Assembly: GCA_002317175.1 (NCBI GenBank)
Contig: DCJA01000021.1
Location: forward strand, 1 to 34,794
Source of the DNA: Lachnospiraceae bacterium UBA1712
GTDB lineage: Bacteria; Bacillota; Clostridia; Lachnospirales; Lachnospiraceae
Length of the DNA: 34,794 nucleotides
Direction: 5' to 3'
Within the stretch, counting starts at the first letter, position 1. Every line of letters starts with the position of its first letter. Below, piece after piece: positions 1 through 8,348 of the stretch. Under the pieces are notes generated by a model that did no database searches, was not told where the DNA came from, and saw only the letters and a list, made by a program, of their open reading frames with translations. The translations under genes were made by a program, and so were the position numbers.

Positions 1-1202
1 TGGAGGTACTTAAGACAGCGGTTATGTACGGAGCAGATGCAGTATATATTGGTGGTGAGGCCTTTGGACTTCGTGCCAAGGCAAAAAACTTTAGCAAGGA
101 AGACATGAAAGCAGGCATAGAGTTTGCGCATGAAAGAAATGTTAAGGTATATGTAACAGCCAATATTCTGGCTCATAACTATGACCTTGAAGGTGCAAGA
201 GAATATTTTAAAGAGCTTAAAGAAATCAAACCGGATGCACTTATTGTAGCTGACCCGGGAATGTTTACTCTGGCCAAGGAAGAATGCCCGGATATCGATA
301 TACATGTTTCAACTCAGGCTAACAATACTAACTATATGACCTATAATTTCTGGTGGAAGCAGGGTGCTACAAGAGTAGTAAGCGCCAGAGAACTTTCCCT
401 CAGAGAGATCAAAGAGATTAGACAGCAGATTCCTGAGGAGATGGAAATCGAATCATTTATTCACGGCGCAATGTGTATTTCATATTCTGGAAGATGTCTG
501 CTTAGCAATTATTTCACAGGAAGAGATGCCAATCATGGAGCATGTACTCATCCCTGCAGATGGAAATATGCTGTGGTTGAGGAGCAGCGTCCTGGAGAGT
601 ATCTGCCTGTTTATGAAAATGACAGAGGCACATATATCTTTAACTCAAAAGATTTGTGCATGATTGAATATATACCTGAAATTATAGATGCAGGAATTGA
701 CTCATTTAAGATAGAAGGTCGTATGAAAACTGCGCTTTATGTGGCAACTGTGGCAAGAACTTATAGAAAAGCCATAGATGACTATCTTAAGGGCGAAGAT
801 ATATATCGGGCAAATATGCAGTGGTACAAGGAAGAAATATCCAAGTGCACTTACAGACAGTTTACAACTGGCTTCTTCTTTGGAAAGCCAAATGAGGAAA
901 CTCAGATATATGATAGCAATACATATATAAATGATTATATTTATCTTGGAACAGTGGCGGACATTGACAGCAATGGATATGCCGTGATAGAACAGAAAAA
1001 TAAATTCTGTGTAGGAGATCCAATAGAGATAATGAAGCCTAATGGCGATAATATTACTTCTATTGTAAAGGCTATGTACACAGCAGACTGCGAATCTGTT
1101 GAGTCCTGCCCACATCCTGGACAGGAGATACACCTGGACTTATCAGTTGCTCCGGAAAAATATGATATTTTAAGAGTTAGCAATGAAATAGCTAAGCGTT
1201 AG
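1..1202 (+). CDS. trhP: U32 family peptidase-like protein, tRNA 5-hydroxyuridine biosynthesis (TrhP type), 5' truncated
   Basis: The reading frame is open from base 3 (EVLKTAV precedes the first visible Met at 24), so the true start lies upstream of the window and roughly 10-20 residues are missing. The N-terminal YGADAVYIGG stretch and the U32 signature FIHGAMCISYSGRC, followed by the cysteine pair in GACTHPCRW, identify the family. The segments ENDRGTYIFNSKDL and GIDSFKIEGRMK are typical of the YegQ/YrrO branch. Characterised members of that branch (TrhP) use prephenate to hydroxylate U34 of certain tRNAs; the cysteines probably hold an Fe-S cluster. Older annotation calls these collagenases or peptidases, which is probably misleading. 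The C-terminal ~80 residues form the usual small beta-barrel. No T-rich terminator follows directly; a hairpin lies at 1225-1249. Family assignment is firm; the exact paralogue (TrhP1 or TrhP2) is not resolved. Confidence 0.9.
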   Translation, partial: EVLKTAVMYGADAVYIGGEAFGLRAKAKNFSKEDMKAGIEFAHERNVKVYVTANILAHNYDLEGAREYFKELKEIKPDALIVADPGMFTLAKEECPDIDIHVSTQANNTNYMTYNFWWKQGATRVVSARELSLREIKEIRQQIPEEMEIESFIHGAMCISYSGRCLLSNYFTGRDANHGACTHPCRWKYAVVEEQRPGEYLPVYENDRGTYIFNSKDLCMIEYIPEIIDAGIDSFKIEGRMKTALYVATVARTYRKAIDDYLKGEDIYRANMQWYKEEISKCTYRQFTTGFFFGKPNEETQIYDSNTYINDYIYLGTVADIDSNGYAVIEQKNKFCVGDPIEIMKPNGDNITSIVKAMYTADCESVESCPHPGQEIHLDLSVAPEKYDILRVSNEIAKR

Positions 1203-1438
1203 GCTCTGTGAAAGTCAGACGAGGGCAAATGCGACTGCGAAGCATTTGCAGCAAATTCATGATAAAGGATAAAGCTCGTGTAGCGAGATTTTATAAAACT
1301 TATGAATTGCTAGTGGTATTGCAAGCTTTTTACAAAATGATTGGTTGAGAAGCGTACGGCACAATAATCTGTTAATGAACTGCGAATTTATCATTAATAG
1401 TATGTTCTGTATAAAATGAATGAATTGAGGACAAAATA
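1203..1438 (+). other. Hairpin-rich spacer / glnN leader
   Basis: This 236 bp spacer holds no convincing gene. It contains a perfect 8 bp inverted repeat, GCAAATGC (1225-1232) with GCATTTGC (1242-1249). Next is a wider pair, GCAAATTCAT (1251-1260) with ATGAATTGC (1302-1310), enclosing CTCG/CGAG (1275-1278 and 1284-1287). A third pair, TTAATGA (1372-1378) with TCATTAA (1391-1397), lies nearer glnN. A possible -10 TATAAA is at 1410-1415 without a good -35. None of the hairpins has a T tract, so they are not clear terminators. They could be RNA-level control of glnN or an intergenic repeat. Confidence 0.45.
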
Positions 1439-3538
1439 ATGAATGTAGAAGAGATTTTTGCATCCAATGTGTTCACTATGGGCACAATGAAGGAACGTCT
1501 TTCTGCTGAGGTTTATTCTGAAGTAGCTGACGTTATTGAGAATGGTGGAGAATTATCCAAGACAACAGCGGATGTTGTTGCTACAGCCATGAAAGAATGG
1601 GCTATTGAAAAAGGAGCAACACACTATACTCACTGGTTCCAGCCTCTCACTGGAATTACAGCTGAGAAGCATGACTCATTTGTCACACATCCAAATTCAG
1701 AGGGCAAAATGCTCATGAAGTTCTCTGGAAAGGAACTTATAAAAGGTGAGCCAGATGCATCTTCATTCCCATCAGGGGGACTTAGATCTACATTTGAAGC
1801 CAGAGGATATACAGCCTGGGATATTACATCACCAGTGTTTATAAAGGAAACAGCAACAGGTCCAACCCTTTGCATTCCTACAGCTTTCTGTTCGTACACA
1901 GGTGAATCCCTTGACAAGAAGACACCACTTCTTCGTTCAATGGAAGCCCTTAGCAAGCAGGCTTTAAGGATTGTTAAATTATTTGGCCATGAAGATGCAA
2001 CAAAGGTTACTGCCAGCGTTGGTGCAGAGCAGGAATACTTTATTGTTGATCAGGCAAAGGCTCTTCAGAGAGAGGATCTCATTTTTTCAGGAAGAACTCT
2101 TTATGGTGCTCCAGCTCCTAAGGGGCAGGAAATGGATGACCATTATTTTGGTGTTATCAGAGAACGAATCGGCGCATTTATGCACGATGTAAATATTGAA
2201 CTTTGGAAACTTGGAGTAACATCCAAGACACAGCACAATGAAGCAGCTCCAGCACAGCACGAGTTGGCTCCAATTTATGAATCTGCTAATGTTGCAGTTG
2301 ATCACAACCAGCTTGTAATGGAAACACTTAAGAGAGTTGCAGGTCAGCATGGACTTCGTTGTCTTCTTCATGAGAAACCATTTGAGGGTATCAATGGTTC
2401 AGGTAAGCATGACAACTGGTCAATTGTTACAGATACAGGAATTAATCTTCTTGAGCCAGGTGTAAGCCCTAACGAGAATGTTCAGTTCCTGCTCGTTCTT
2501 GCATGTATCTTAAAGGCAGTTGACACACACGCAGACCTTCTTAGACAGAGTGCTGCCAATGTAGGAAATGACCACAGACTTGGTGGTATGGAAGCACCTC
2601 CAGCTATTATTTCAGTATTCCTTGGAGAACAGCTAGAGGATGTTGTTAAGCAGCTTGTTGAAACAGGTCAGGCTTCCAACCTTATTGAAGGTGGTGCACT
2701 TCAGACTGGTGTATCTACACTTCCTGATTTTGAAAAGGATGCAACTGATAGAAATAGAACTTCTCCATTTGCATTTACAGGTAATAAATTCGAATTCCGT
2801 ATGGTAGGCAGTGAGGACTCAATCGGTAGCCCTAACACAATTCTTAATGCTATCGTTGCAGAAAGCTTCTGCGAGGCAGCAGACAGACTTGAGGCAGCAG
2901 ACAATTTTGAAATGGCTGTTCACGATCTTGTTAAGGAATACCTTACAAAGCACCAGAGAATCATCTTCAATGGTGACGGTTATTCGCAGGAATGGGTAAA
3001 TGAGGCAGCAAGAAGAGGCCTTCCAAACATTCCATCAATGGTTGAATCTGTCAGTGCGCTTACTACAGAAAAATCTATTAAGTTATTTGAAAAGTTTGGA
3101 ATTTTCACAGAAGCAGAGCTTGAGTCGAGAGCAGAGATTCTTTACGAGCAGTATTCGAAGACAATTAACATTGAGGCGCTTACAATGATTGATATGGCTC
3201 GCAAGCAGATTATTCCTTCAGTTATTGAATATACAAATATGCTTGCAGATACAATCATTAAGGTTAAGAATGCAGGAGCAAATCCAACTGTTACAGTTAA
3301 GCTTCTTAACTCAATTGAGGATAAGCTTGCAGAAATGCAGAAAGCACTTGACGTTCTTACAGAGGATGAGAACAAAGCGCATGCAATGAAAACAGGCAAG
3401 GAACAGGCCTTTGTATATAGAAATGAGATTGTTCCTGCTATGGAAGCATTACGTAAGCCTGCAGATGAACTTGAACTTATGGTTAGCAAGGATTACTGGC
3501 CATTCCCAACATATGCTGATTTGATATTTGAAGTCTAA
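1439..3538 (+). CDS. glnN: Glutamine synthetase type III
   Basis: This enzyme makes glutamine from glutamate, ammonia and ATP in the cytoplasm and is a main route of ammonium assimilation in anaerobes. At 699 residues it matches the long type III (GlnN) subunit, not the ~440-residue type I enzyme. Conserved type III blocks are visible: GAEQEYFIVD near residue 195, NEAAPAQHELAPIYE near 268, HEKPFEGINGSGKHDNWS near 312 and FAFTGNKFEFRMVGS near 447, which carry the glutamate, ammonia and nucleotide pockets. The C-terminal third is the helical type III extension. The ATG at 1439 has GAGG at 1427-1430. The gene stands alone: no amtB, P-II or regulator gene adjoins it. The stop codon abuts the left arm of the large palindrome at 3539. 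Type III enzymes were described early in Bacteroides and Butyrivibrio, consistent with the host inferred here. Confidence 0.97.
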   Translation: MNVEEIFASNVFTMGTMKERLSAEVYSEVADVIENGGELSKTTADVVATAMKEWAIEKGATHYTHWFQPLTGITAEKHDSFVTHPNSEGKMLMKFSGKELIKGEPDASSFPSGGLRSTFEARGYTAWDITSPVFIKETATGPTLCIPTAFCSYTGESLDKKTPLLRSMEALSKQALRIVKLFGHEDATKVTASVGAEQEYFIVDQAKALQREDLIFSGRTLYGAPAPKGQEMDDHYFGVIRERIGAFMHDVNIELWKLGVTSKTQHNEAAPAQHELAPIYESANVAVDHNQLVMETLKRVAGQHGLRCLLHEKPFEGINGSGKHDNWSIVTDTGINLLEPGVSPNENVQFLLVLACILKAVDTHADLLRQSAANVGNDHRLGGMEAPPAIISVFLGEQLEDVVKQLVETGQASNLIEGGALQTGVSTLPDFEKDATDRNRTSPFAFTGNKFEFRMVGSEDSIGSPNTILNAIVAESFCEAADRLEAADNFEMAVHDLVKEYLTKHQRIIFNGDGYSQEWVNEAARRGLPNIPSMVESVSALTTEKSIKLFEKFGIFTEAELESRAEILYEQYSKTINIEALTMIDMARKQIIPSVIEYTNMLADTIIKVKNAGANPTVTVKLLNSIEDKLAEMQKALDVLTEDENKAHAMKTGKEQAFVYRNEIVPAMEALRKPADELELMVSKDYWPFPTYADLIFEV

Positions 3539-3713
3539 ATTTTAATGGGTTGAAAACATTTTATTTTGTATATATATTTCCCTTTAAAAGGCGCTTTCGC
3601 TTCCTCAAAACACAGGTGGTGCTAAGCTCGAAAATACCTCGCTAAGCACACGTGTTTTTCGAGACTTTTTGCGGGAAATATATAGTGTGATAATGTTTTC
3701 AGCCCATTAAAAT
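3539..3713. repeat. 175 bp imperfect palindrome (MITE-like or giant hairpin)
   Basis: The outer arms are 22 nt each, 3539-3560 (beginning ATTTTAATGGG) and 3692-3713 (ending CCCATTAAAAT). They pair along their whole length with one G-U wobble. A second perfect 12 bp stem is TATATATTTCCC (3571-3582) with GGGAAATATATA (3673-3684). Inside lie AAAACAC (3607-3613) with GTGTTTT (3652-3658), and GTGCT (3619-3623) with AGCAC (3645-3649). A competing stem, CTCGAAAA (3627-3634) with TTTTCGAG (3656-3663), shares the same right arm. GCTAAGC occurs as a direct repeat at 3621 and 3641. The element starts immediately after the glnN stop codon. It may double as a terminator for glnN, but its size and terminal symmetry fit a miniature inverted-repeat element better. 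No clear target-site duplication is visible. Confidence 0.75.
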
Positions 3714-3748
3714 AATATAGGAAATAAACTTTTGTACAGGAGACAGAA

Positions 3749-5578
3749 ATGAGAGAACTGGAATATCCGTTTGATGCAGAGCTGATATTAAAAAAGAAAA
3801 AGAGTTTTAAGCGTCAGTTACTGGAGGATTCTTCAAAAACTTTCATAGAGAAGAAGATAGCCATTTTGGGTGGAGAGACAACAGAGAACATCAAGCTGAT
3901 GTTAGAGTTGTTTCTGCTTAACTACGGCATAAAGCCATCCTTTTATGAGTCTGAATATAACAAATACTATGAGGATGGTATGTTTCCTAATCCTGAACTG
4001 GAAGAGTTTGCACCAGATATAATCTATGTATGCACATGTGTAAGAAACATCAGTGATTATCCTGTTATGTCTGACAGCGTGGAAGTTGTAGCGGACAAGA
4101 GACAGTCAGTGATTGATAAGTTTACTGGTCTTTGGGATAGTCTTGCATCGCGTTATCACTGTCCTGTAATCCAAAATAATTTTGAGTATCCGTTTTTTAG
4201 ACTTATGGGCAATAAGGATGCTAGTGATTATCATGGTCGGGTAAACTTTGTAACGATGCTTAACTGCGCATTTTATGAGTATGCTCAGACACACGATAAT
4301 TTTTATATATGTGATATAAACTATATTTCTGCCAGCTATGGTCTGGACAAATGGTCAGATCCATATTACTGGCATATGTACAAGTATGGTGTGGCGGTTC
4401 CTGCTATTCCATATCTTTCATTTAACGTAGCAAATATTATTAAATCTATTTATGGTAAGAATAAGAAAGCCTTTAATCTTGACCTGGATAACACTCTTTG
4501 GGGCGGTATTGTAGGCGATGATGGGGCAGACAATATCGAGATAGGTCAGGAGACCTCAATCGCCCAGACCTATAGTGAATTCCAGGAATATGTTAAGCTT
4601 CATACACAGTTTGGTGTAATGCTTACAGTTAATTCCAAGAACGAGGAAGTCAATGCACTCAGTGGTTTTGAGCGACCAGACAGCATACTCAAAAGAGATG
4701 ATTTTGTTAGCTTTAAGGCTAATTGGAATCCAAAGAGCATGAATCTAACAGAGACTGCTTCTGAGATGACACTTCTTCCAGAAAGCTTTGTGTTCGTAGA
4801 TGATAATCCGGCTGAAAGAGCTATTATAGAAGCTCAGCTCCCAGGGGTTGCTATTGCTAATCTTGAGGGACCAGAGCACTATATCAATGTAATCGACAAG
4901 TCTGGATATTTTGAAGTAACAGCACTTTCTTCAGACGACCTAAAGAGAAATGAGATGTATCAGGAGAATGCTAAGCGTACACAGCTGCAGGCCTCCTTTG
5001 CAAACTATGGGGATTATCTTAAGTCTCTTGAAATGAAGGCCGAGATACAAAACTTTGCGCCTGTGTATATGTCGAGAATTGCTCAGCTTACGAATAAGAG
5101 CAATCAGTTTAATCTGACCACAAAACGATATTCACAAAGTGATATCGAAGCGGTTGCGGCTGATGATAACTACATCACACTCTATGGTAAATTAGAGGAT
5201 AAGTTCGGGGACAATGGTGTAGTAAGTATTGTTATAGGACACAAGAGAAGTTCAGCTGATACTATGCTAAATAATAAAGAATCTCAAACGGATACCAGGA
5301 ATGAACTCCATATTGAGCTATGGCTTATGAGCTGTCGAGTACTTAAGCGAGATATGGAATTTGCCATGATGGATAAGCTTGTTAGCGAAGCCAAAGCGGC
5401 AGGAATAGATAAGCTTGTTGGCTATTATTATCCTACAGCTAAGAATGCTATGGTTAAAGAATTCTATGGCTTACAGGGATTTACTAAAGTATCTGAAGAT
5501 GCTGATGGCAATGCTGTATGGGAATATGATATTCCAGCAGATTATTTGCCAAAGCAGAATGTTATAGAGGTTAATTAA
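3749..5578 (+). CDS. FkbH-like HAD-IIIC family protein
   Basis: 609 residues in the three-part FkbH layout. An N-terminal alpha/beta region (about 1-230) resembles the SGNH-like domain of this family. A HAD core follows with DLDNTLWGG (from residue 245, nucleophile D245 and D247) and the distal acidic motif VDDNP (350-354). A C-terminal GNAT-like domain (about 420-600) carries SRIAQLTNKSNQFNLTTKRY. Characterised FkbH proteins dephosphorylate 1,3-bisphosphoglycerate and load the glyceryl unit onto a carrier protein; others occur in glycan and flagellar glycosylation loci. No acyl carrier protein or polyketide synthase gene is in this window, so the acceptor is unknown. An AGGAGA Shine-Dalgarno precedes the ATG at 3749. 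It is followed after 23 nt by a sugar kinase and then an aldolase, which suggests triose- or glyceryl-related chemistry (inference). Confidence 0.85.
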   Translation: MRELEYPFDAELILKKKKSFKRQLLEDSSKTFIEKKIAILGGETTENIKLMLELFLLNYGIKPSFYESEYNKYYEDGMFPNPELEEFAPDIIYVCTCVRNISDYPVMSDSVEVVADKRQSVIDKFTGLWDSLASRYHCPVIQNNFEYPFFRLMGNKDASDYHGRVNFVTMLNCAFYEYAQTHDNFYICDINYISASYGLDKWSDPYYWHMYKYGVAVPAIPYLSFNVANIIKSIYGKNKKAFNLDLDNTLWGGIVGDDGADNIEIGQETSIAQTYSEFQEYVKLHTQFGVMLTVNSKNEEVNALSGFERPDSILKRDDFVSFKANWNPKSMNLTETASEMTLLPESFVFVDDNPAERAIIEAQLPGVAIANLEGPEHYINVIDKSGYFEVTALSSDDLKRNEMYQENAKRTQLQASFANYGDYLKSLEMKAEIQNFAPVYMSRIAQLTNKSNQFNLTTKRYSQSDIEAVAADDNYITLYGKLEDKFGDNGVVSIVIGHKRSSADTMLNNKESQTDTRNELHIELWLMSCRVLKRDMEFAMMDKLVSEAKAAGIDKLVGYYYPTAKNAMVKEFYGLQGFTKVSEDADGNAVWEYDIPADYLPKQNVIEVN

Positions 5579-5601
5579 CGGGAATAGTTTGGGGTTATTA
5601 T

Positions 5602-6723
5602 ATGAGCAAAAGAATTATTTCTGCAGGTCATATCTGTTTGGATATTACACCTGCCTTCAAGGGGGAGAAGGTTGCTAACATATCTAATATTCTACAGCCT
5701 GGTAAGCTGGTTGAGGTGGGAGACGCAGTAGTTTCTACTGGTGGATCTGTTGCTAATACTGGCCTGGGTATGAAGTTACTGGGGGCTGATGTTTCACTAA
5801 TGGGTAAGCTGGGGCTTGATTCCTTTGGAGATATGATATGTAAGATTATATCTGACTATAATGTTAACGAGTCCATGATCAGGGCAAAGGACGAATCTAC
5901 ATCCTATTCGGTGGTAGTGGCTATACCAGGACAGGATAGAATATTTCTTCATAATCCAGGTGCTAATCATAGTTTTATGGCAAAAGATATTCCGGAGGAT
6001 GAACTTAATAATAGTGCTCTGTTTCATTTTGGCTATCCACCACTTATGAAGTCTATGTATGACAATGATGGTGATGAACTTGTTATGGTTATGAAGAAAG
6101 CCAAAGAATGTGGTTGTGCAACATCCATGGACCTTGCTGCAGTTGATGCCAATTCAGAAGCTGGAAAAGCAGACTGGAAGAGGATTCTCGCCAGAGTCAT
6201 TCCATATGTGGATTTTTTTGTTCCAAGTGTGGAAGAACTATGTTTTATGATAGACAGACCTCGATTTGAACAGTGGCAGGCCAAAGCTGCGGGAAGAGAT
6301 ATAACAGAGATAATAGACCTGGATAATGACATCAGACCACTTGCAAAGCAGTGCATGGAAATGGGAGCTAAAGTCCTTCTTATTAAATGTGGCGCACCCG
6401 GACTCTATTACTGTTCAGCAGATGAGAATAAATTGTCAGAGATAAGTGACAGGCTTGAGATGGATGTTAAAAACTGGGCTGATAAGGAAGGTTTTGAAAA
6501 ATCCTTTAAGCCTGATGCTGTTATATCCGGAACTGGTGCAGGTGATACTAGTATAGCGGCATTCCTGGTATCAATGATTGAAGGGGAAGAAATTGAGACC
6601 TGTGTTAAGCTTGCAGCTGCTACTGGTGCCTGTTGTGTGGCATCATATGATGCGATTAGTGGATTGAAATCATTAGCAGAACTTAAGGCTAAGATTGCTT
6701 CTGGATGGGAGAAAATATGTTAG
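5602..6723 (+). CDS. PfkB-family carbohydrate kinase
   Basis: A ribokinase/PfkB-type sugar kinase that would phosphorylate a sugar or sugar phosphate with ATP. The N-terminal AGHICLDITP strand and the STGGSVANTGLGMKLLGA glycine-rich block (about residues 50-67) are the first PfkB signature. ISGTGAGDTSIAAF (about 312-325) is the second, with the GAGD aspartate as catalytic base. At 373 residues it is longer than the usual ~310. The extra length includes an insert around residues 210-235 and another before the GAGD motif. It starts 23 nt after the FkbH-like gene and its stop overlaps the ATG of the aldolase, so co-translation is likely. A kinase directly coupled to a class II aldolase is the usual arrangement for making and splitting a ketose bisphosphate, but the actual sugar cannot be read from sequence. 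Confidence 0.88.
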   Translation: MSKRIISAGHICLDITPAFKGEKVANISNILQPGKLVEVGDAVVSTGGSVANTGLGMKLLGADVSLMGKLGLDSFGDMICKIISDYNVNESMIRAKDESTSYSVVVAIPGQDRIFLHNPGANHSFMAKDIPEDELNNSALFHFGYPPLMKSMYDNDGDELVMVMKKAKECGCATSMDLAAVDANSEAGKADWKRILARVIPYVDFFVPSVEELCFMIDRPRFEQWQAKAAGRDITEIIDLDNDIRPLAKQCMEMGAKVLLIKCGAPGLYYCSADENKLSEISDRLEMDVKNWADKEGFEKSFKPDAVISGTGAGDTSIAAFLVSMIEGEEIETCVKLAAATGACCVASYDAISGLKSLAELKAKIASGWEKIC

Positions 6724-7565
6724 TAAATATGAATGAAATACTTCTTCCAGCAAAGGAAGAAAAATATGGAGTTGGTTTCTTTAATGCGGTTAATGTCGAA
6801 ATGGCAAGAGCTATTATTGAAACTGCTGAGGAGATGAATTCTCCAGTTATTATAGGAACAGCGGAAGTTCTGCTTCCGGCAATGGAGCTTGAGAGAGTTT
6901 CTGAATATCTTATTCCGATGGCTAAGAAGGCAAAGGTTCCTGTGTGCGTTCATTATGATCACGGACTCACATTTGACAGATGTATGGAAGCACTTAGGCT
7001 TGGATTTACATCAATTATGTATGATTGCTCAACATTGTCCTACGAGGAGAATCTTGAACAGGTGACAGAAATGGTAAAGATTTGTCATAGCATGGGTGCG
7101 ACTGTTGAAGGAGAGCTGGGGCATGTAGGTGATAATGAGGGTGAGGGGAAATTGCTTAATCCAAGTGATTATTACACAGATCCTGCTATGGCAAAGGACT
7201 TTGTGGAGAAAACAGGGATTGATGCTCTTGCGGTTGCTGTAGGAAATGCTCATGGTGACTACAAGTTCCCACCAAAGCTTGATTTTGACAGAATATCTGA
7301 GATATCAGATATAACCAATATCCCACTTGTTCTTCACGGTGGAAGTGGGCTTTCGGATTCTGATTTTGAAGAAGCAGTAAAGAGAGGAATCTGTAAGGTC
7401 AATATTTTTACTGATATTGATAAGGCAGGAAAAGCTGGAATAGAGAAGGGAATAGCAGAGGGAGCAAAATCAATGTTTGCGCTTATTCCTTACGAAATAG
7501 AAGCGATGAAGGCAGTAGTAGAAGAAAAGATAAGATTATTCGGCAGCGAAGGGAAAGCAAAATAG
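6717..7565 (+). CDS. Class II (zinc) ketose-bisphosphate aldolase
   Basis: 282 residues from the ATG at 6717, chosen because GGGAG at 6707-6711 sits 5 nt upstream; an in-frame ATG at 6705 has no such site. Class II aldolases reversibly split fructose- or tagatose-type bisphosphates into dihydroxyacetone phosphate and an aldehyde, using zinc. Visible motifs are HYDHG (79-83, the catalytic aspartate next to a zinc histidine), VEGELGHVGDNEGEG (the class II glutamate-rich loop), AVGNAHGDYK and LVLHGGSGLSD (further zinc histidines and the phosphate loop). The start overlaps the kinase stop. A bidirectional terminator follows at 7576-7603. It could be the glycolytic fructose-1,6-bisphosphate enzyme, but the coupling to a PfkB-type kinase makes a dedicated catabolic or biosynthetic aldolase equally possible, so no gene symbol is given. 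Confidence 0.9.
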   Translation: MLVNMNEILLPAKEEKYGVGFFNAVNVEMARAIIETAEEMNSPVIIGTAEVLLPAMELERVSEYLIPMAKKAKVPVCVHYDHGLTFDRCMEALRLGFTSIMYDCSTLSYEENLEQVTEMVKICHSMGATVEGELGHVGDNEGEGKLLNPSDYYTDPAMAKDFVEKTGIDALAVAVGNAHGDYKFPPKLDFDRISEISDITNIPLVLHGGSGLSDSDFEEAVKRGICKVNIFTDIDKAGKAGIEKGIAEGAKSMFALIPYEIEAMKAVVEEKIRLFGSEGKAK

Positions 7566-7575
7566 ATGATAACAA

Positions 7576-7603
7576 AAAGGGTATGTCATTTGACATACCC
7601 TTT
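7576..7603. terminator. Bidirectional terminator between aldolase and DUF436 genes
   Basis: A perfect stem AAAGGGTATGTCA (7576-7588) with TGACATACCCTTT (7591-7603) and a tiny loop lies between two convergent genes. The A run at 7574-7578 gives a U tract for the - strand transcript; the + strand tail is TTTAATTA. It serves both genes. Confidence 0.85.
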
Positions 7604-7613
7604 AATTAGTATA

Positions 7614-8159
7614 TTACATTAAATCACTGTCGTAATGAGCTCTTTCGCCACCTATGAATTTTGGTCTTACTCTTGCAGCGGTGATATGTGCCTGTCCAAT
7701 TTCCCTGTTATCAAGTCTTACAGGAACAGCAACCTTCTTAAGGTGCATTCCTATAAATGTATCGCCAATATCAATTCCTGCGTCTGCCTTGATTTCCTCA
7801 AGTGCAACTGGATTGGTAAATGTCTTATAGGCTGTTGTTGCAAATGATCCACCTGCCTTTGGCTGAGGAACTACATTAACATATTCAGCCATAGGAACGG
7901 CTTCCTGCTCAACGATGATTGCTCTATTAAGATGCTCACAACACTGTGCTGCAAGATAAATGCCATGAGCATTTGTGCTTTCATATATTCCTGCGAAGAC
8001 GGCTTCAGCAACCTCGAGATTTGAGTTGCTTCCAATCTTATCACCACATACTTCTGATGAAGAACATCCCACAACAAGAATCTGTCCTTTCTTTAGCTTT
8101 GCCTTTTCAATAAGCTCTGAGGTGACGGCAGCTGCCTGATTTTTAATATTATCTATCAT
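7614..8159 (-). CDS. DUF436 / TIGR01440 family protein (YwlG-like)
   Basis: 181 residues on the - strand, starting at the ATG at 8157-8159. Upstream in-frame codons exist to 8225, but MIDNIKNQAAAVTSEL is the normal family N-terminus and AAGGGG lies just before it. Conserved segments are GQILVVGCSSSEVCGDKIGS (about 29-48), AAQCCEHLNRA, VNVVPQPKAGGSFATTAYK and the C-terminal RPKFIGGERAHYD. The family is widespread in Firmicutes and has no established biochemical role; the paired cysteines and histidine in QCCEHLNRA are the obvious candidate active or metal-binding residues. It is monocistronic, bounded by the shared terminator at 7576-7603 and its own extended -10 promoter at 8254-8262. The link to the kinase-aldolase operon is only convergence. 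Confidence 0.9.
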   Translation of the reverse strand: MIDNIKNQAAAVTSELIEKAKLKKGQILVVGCSSSEVCGDKIGSNSNLEVAEAVFAGIYESTNAHGIYLAAQCCEHLNRAIIVEQEAVPMAEYVNVVPQPKAGGSFATTAYKTFTNPVALEEIKADAGIDIGDTFIGMHLKKVAVPVRLDNREIGQAHITAARVRPKFIGGERAHYDSDLM

Positions 8160-8253
8160 AATTAAGGCCCCTTTTCTTACAAATAATTCTCTATATGTAA
8201 TAGCACAAAAAATAAGATTTGTCACATACTATTAGTTCTTCTGGAACAATTGC

Positions 8254-8262
8254 ATTATAGCA
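8254..8262 (-). promoter_or_regulatory. Extended -10 promoter of the DUF436 gene
   Basis: On the - strand the sequence reads TGC followed by a perfect TATAAT, an extended -10 element about 95 nt before the start codon. No good -35 is needed or seen. Nearby AT-rich dyads, CTATTAT (8275-8281) with ATAATAG (8300-8306) and GCCTA (8273-8277) with TAGGC (8293-8297), lie upstream and could be operator half-sites. Confidence 0.55.
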
Positions 8263-8348
8263 TATTTGGGAGGCCTATTATATAATATTCATTAGGCGAA
8301 TAATAGATAAAATATATAGCTTGTATACTATTGTTAGGAGGAGCACAT

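Noticed and set aside
702..1133. 143-residue open frame on the - strand inside the trhP-type gene
   Set aside because: Antisense shadow of a well-conserved gene, with no ribosome-binding site and low-complexity hydrophobic content. The same applies to the other antisense and out-of-frame frames within glnN, the M23 gene, cvfB and parA.
1225..1249. Hairpin after trhP as an intrinsic terminator
   Set aside because: The stem is good but no T tract follows it on either strand.
8331..8348. TTG start at 8331 for the YczE-type protein, with TATACT at 8324-8329 as promoter
   Set aside because: The AGGAGG at 8336-8341 belongs to the TTG at 8349. A start of transcription from that TATACT would fall on the Shine-Dalgarno itself.
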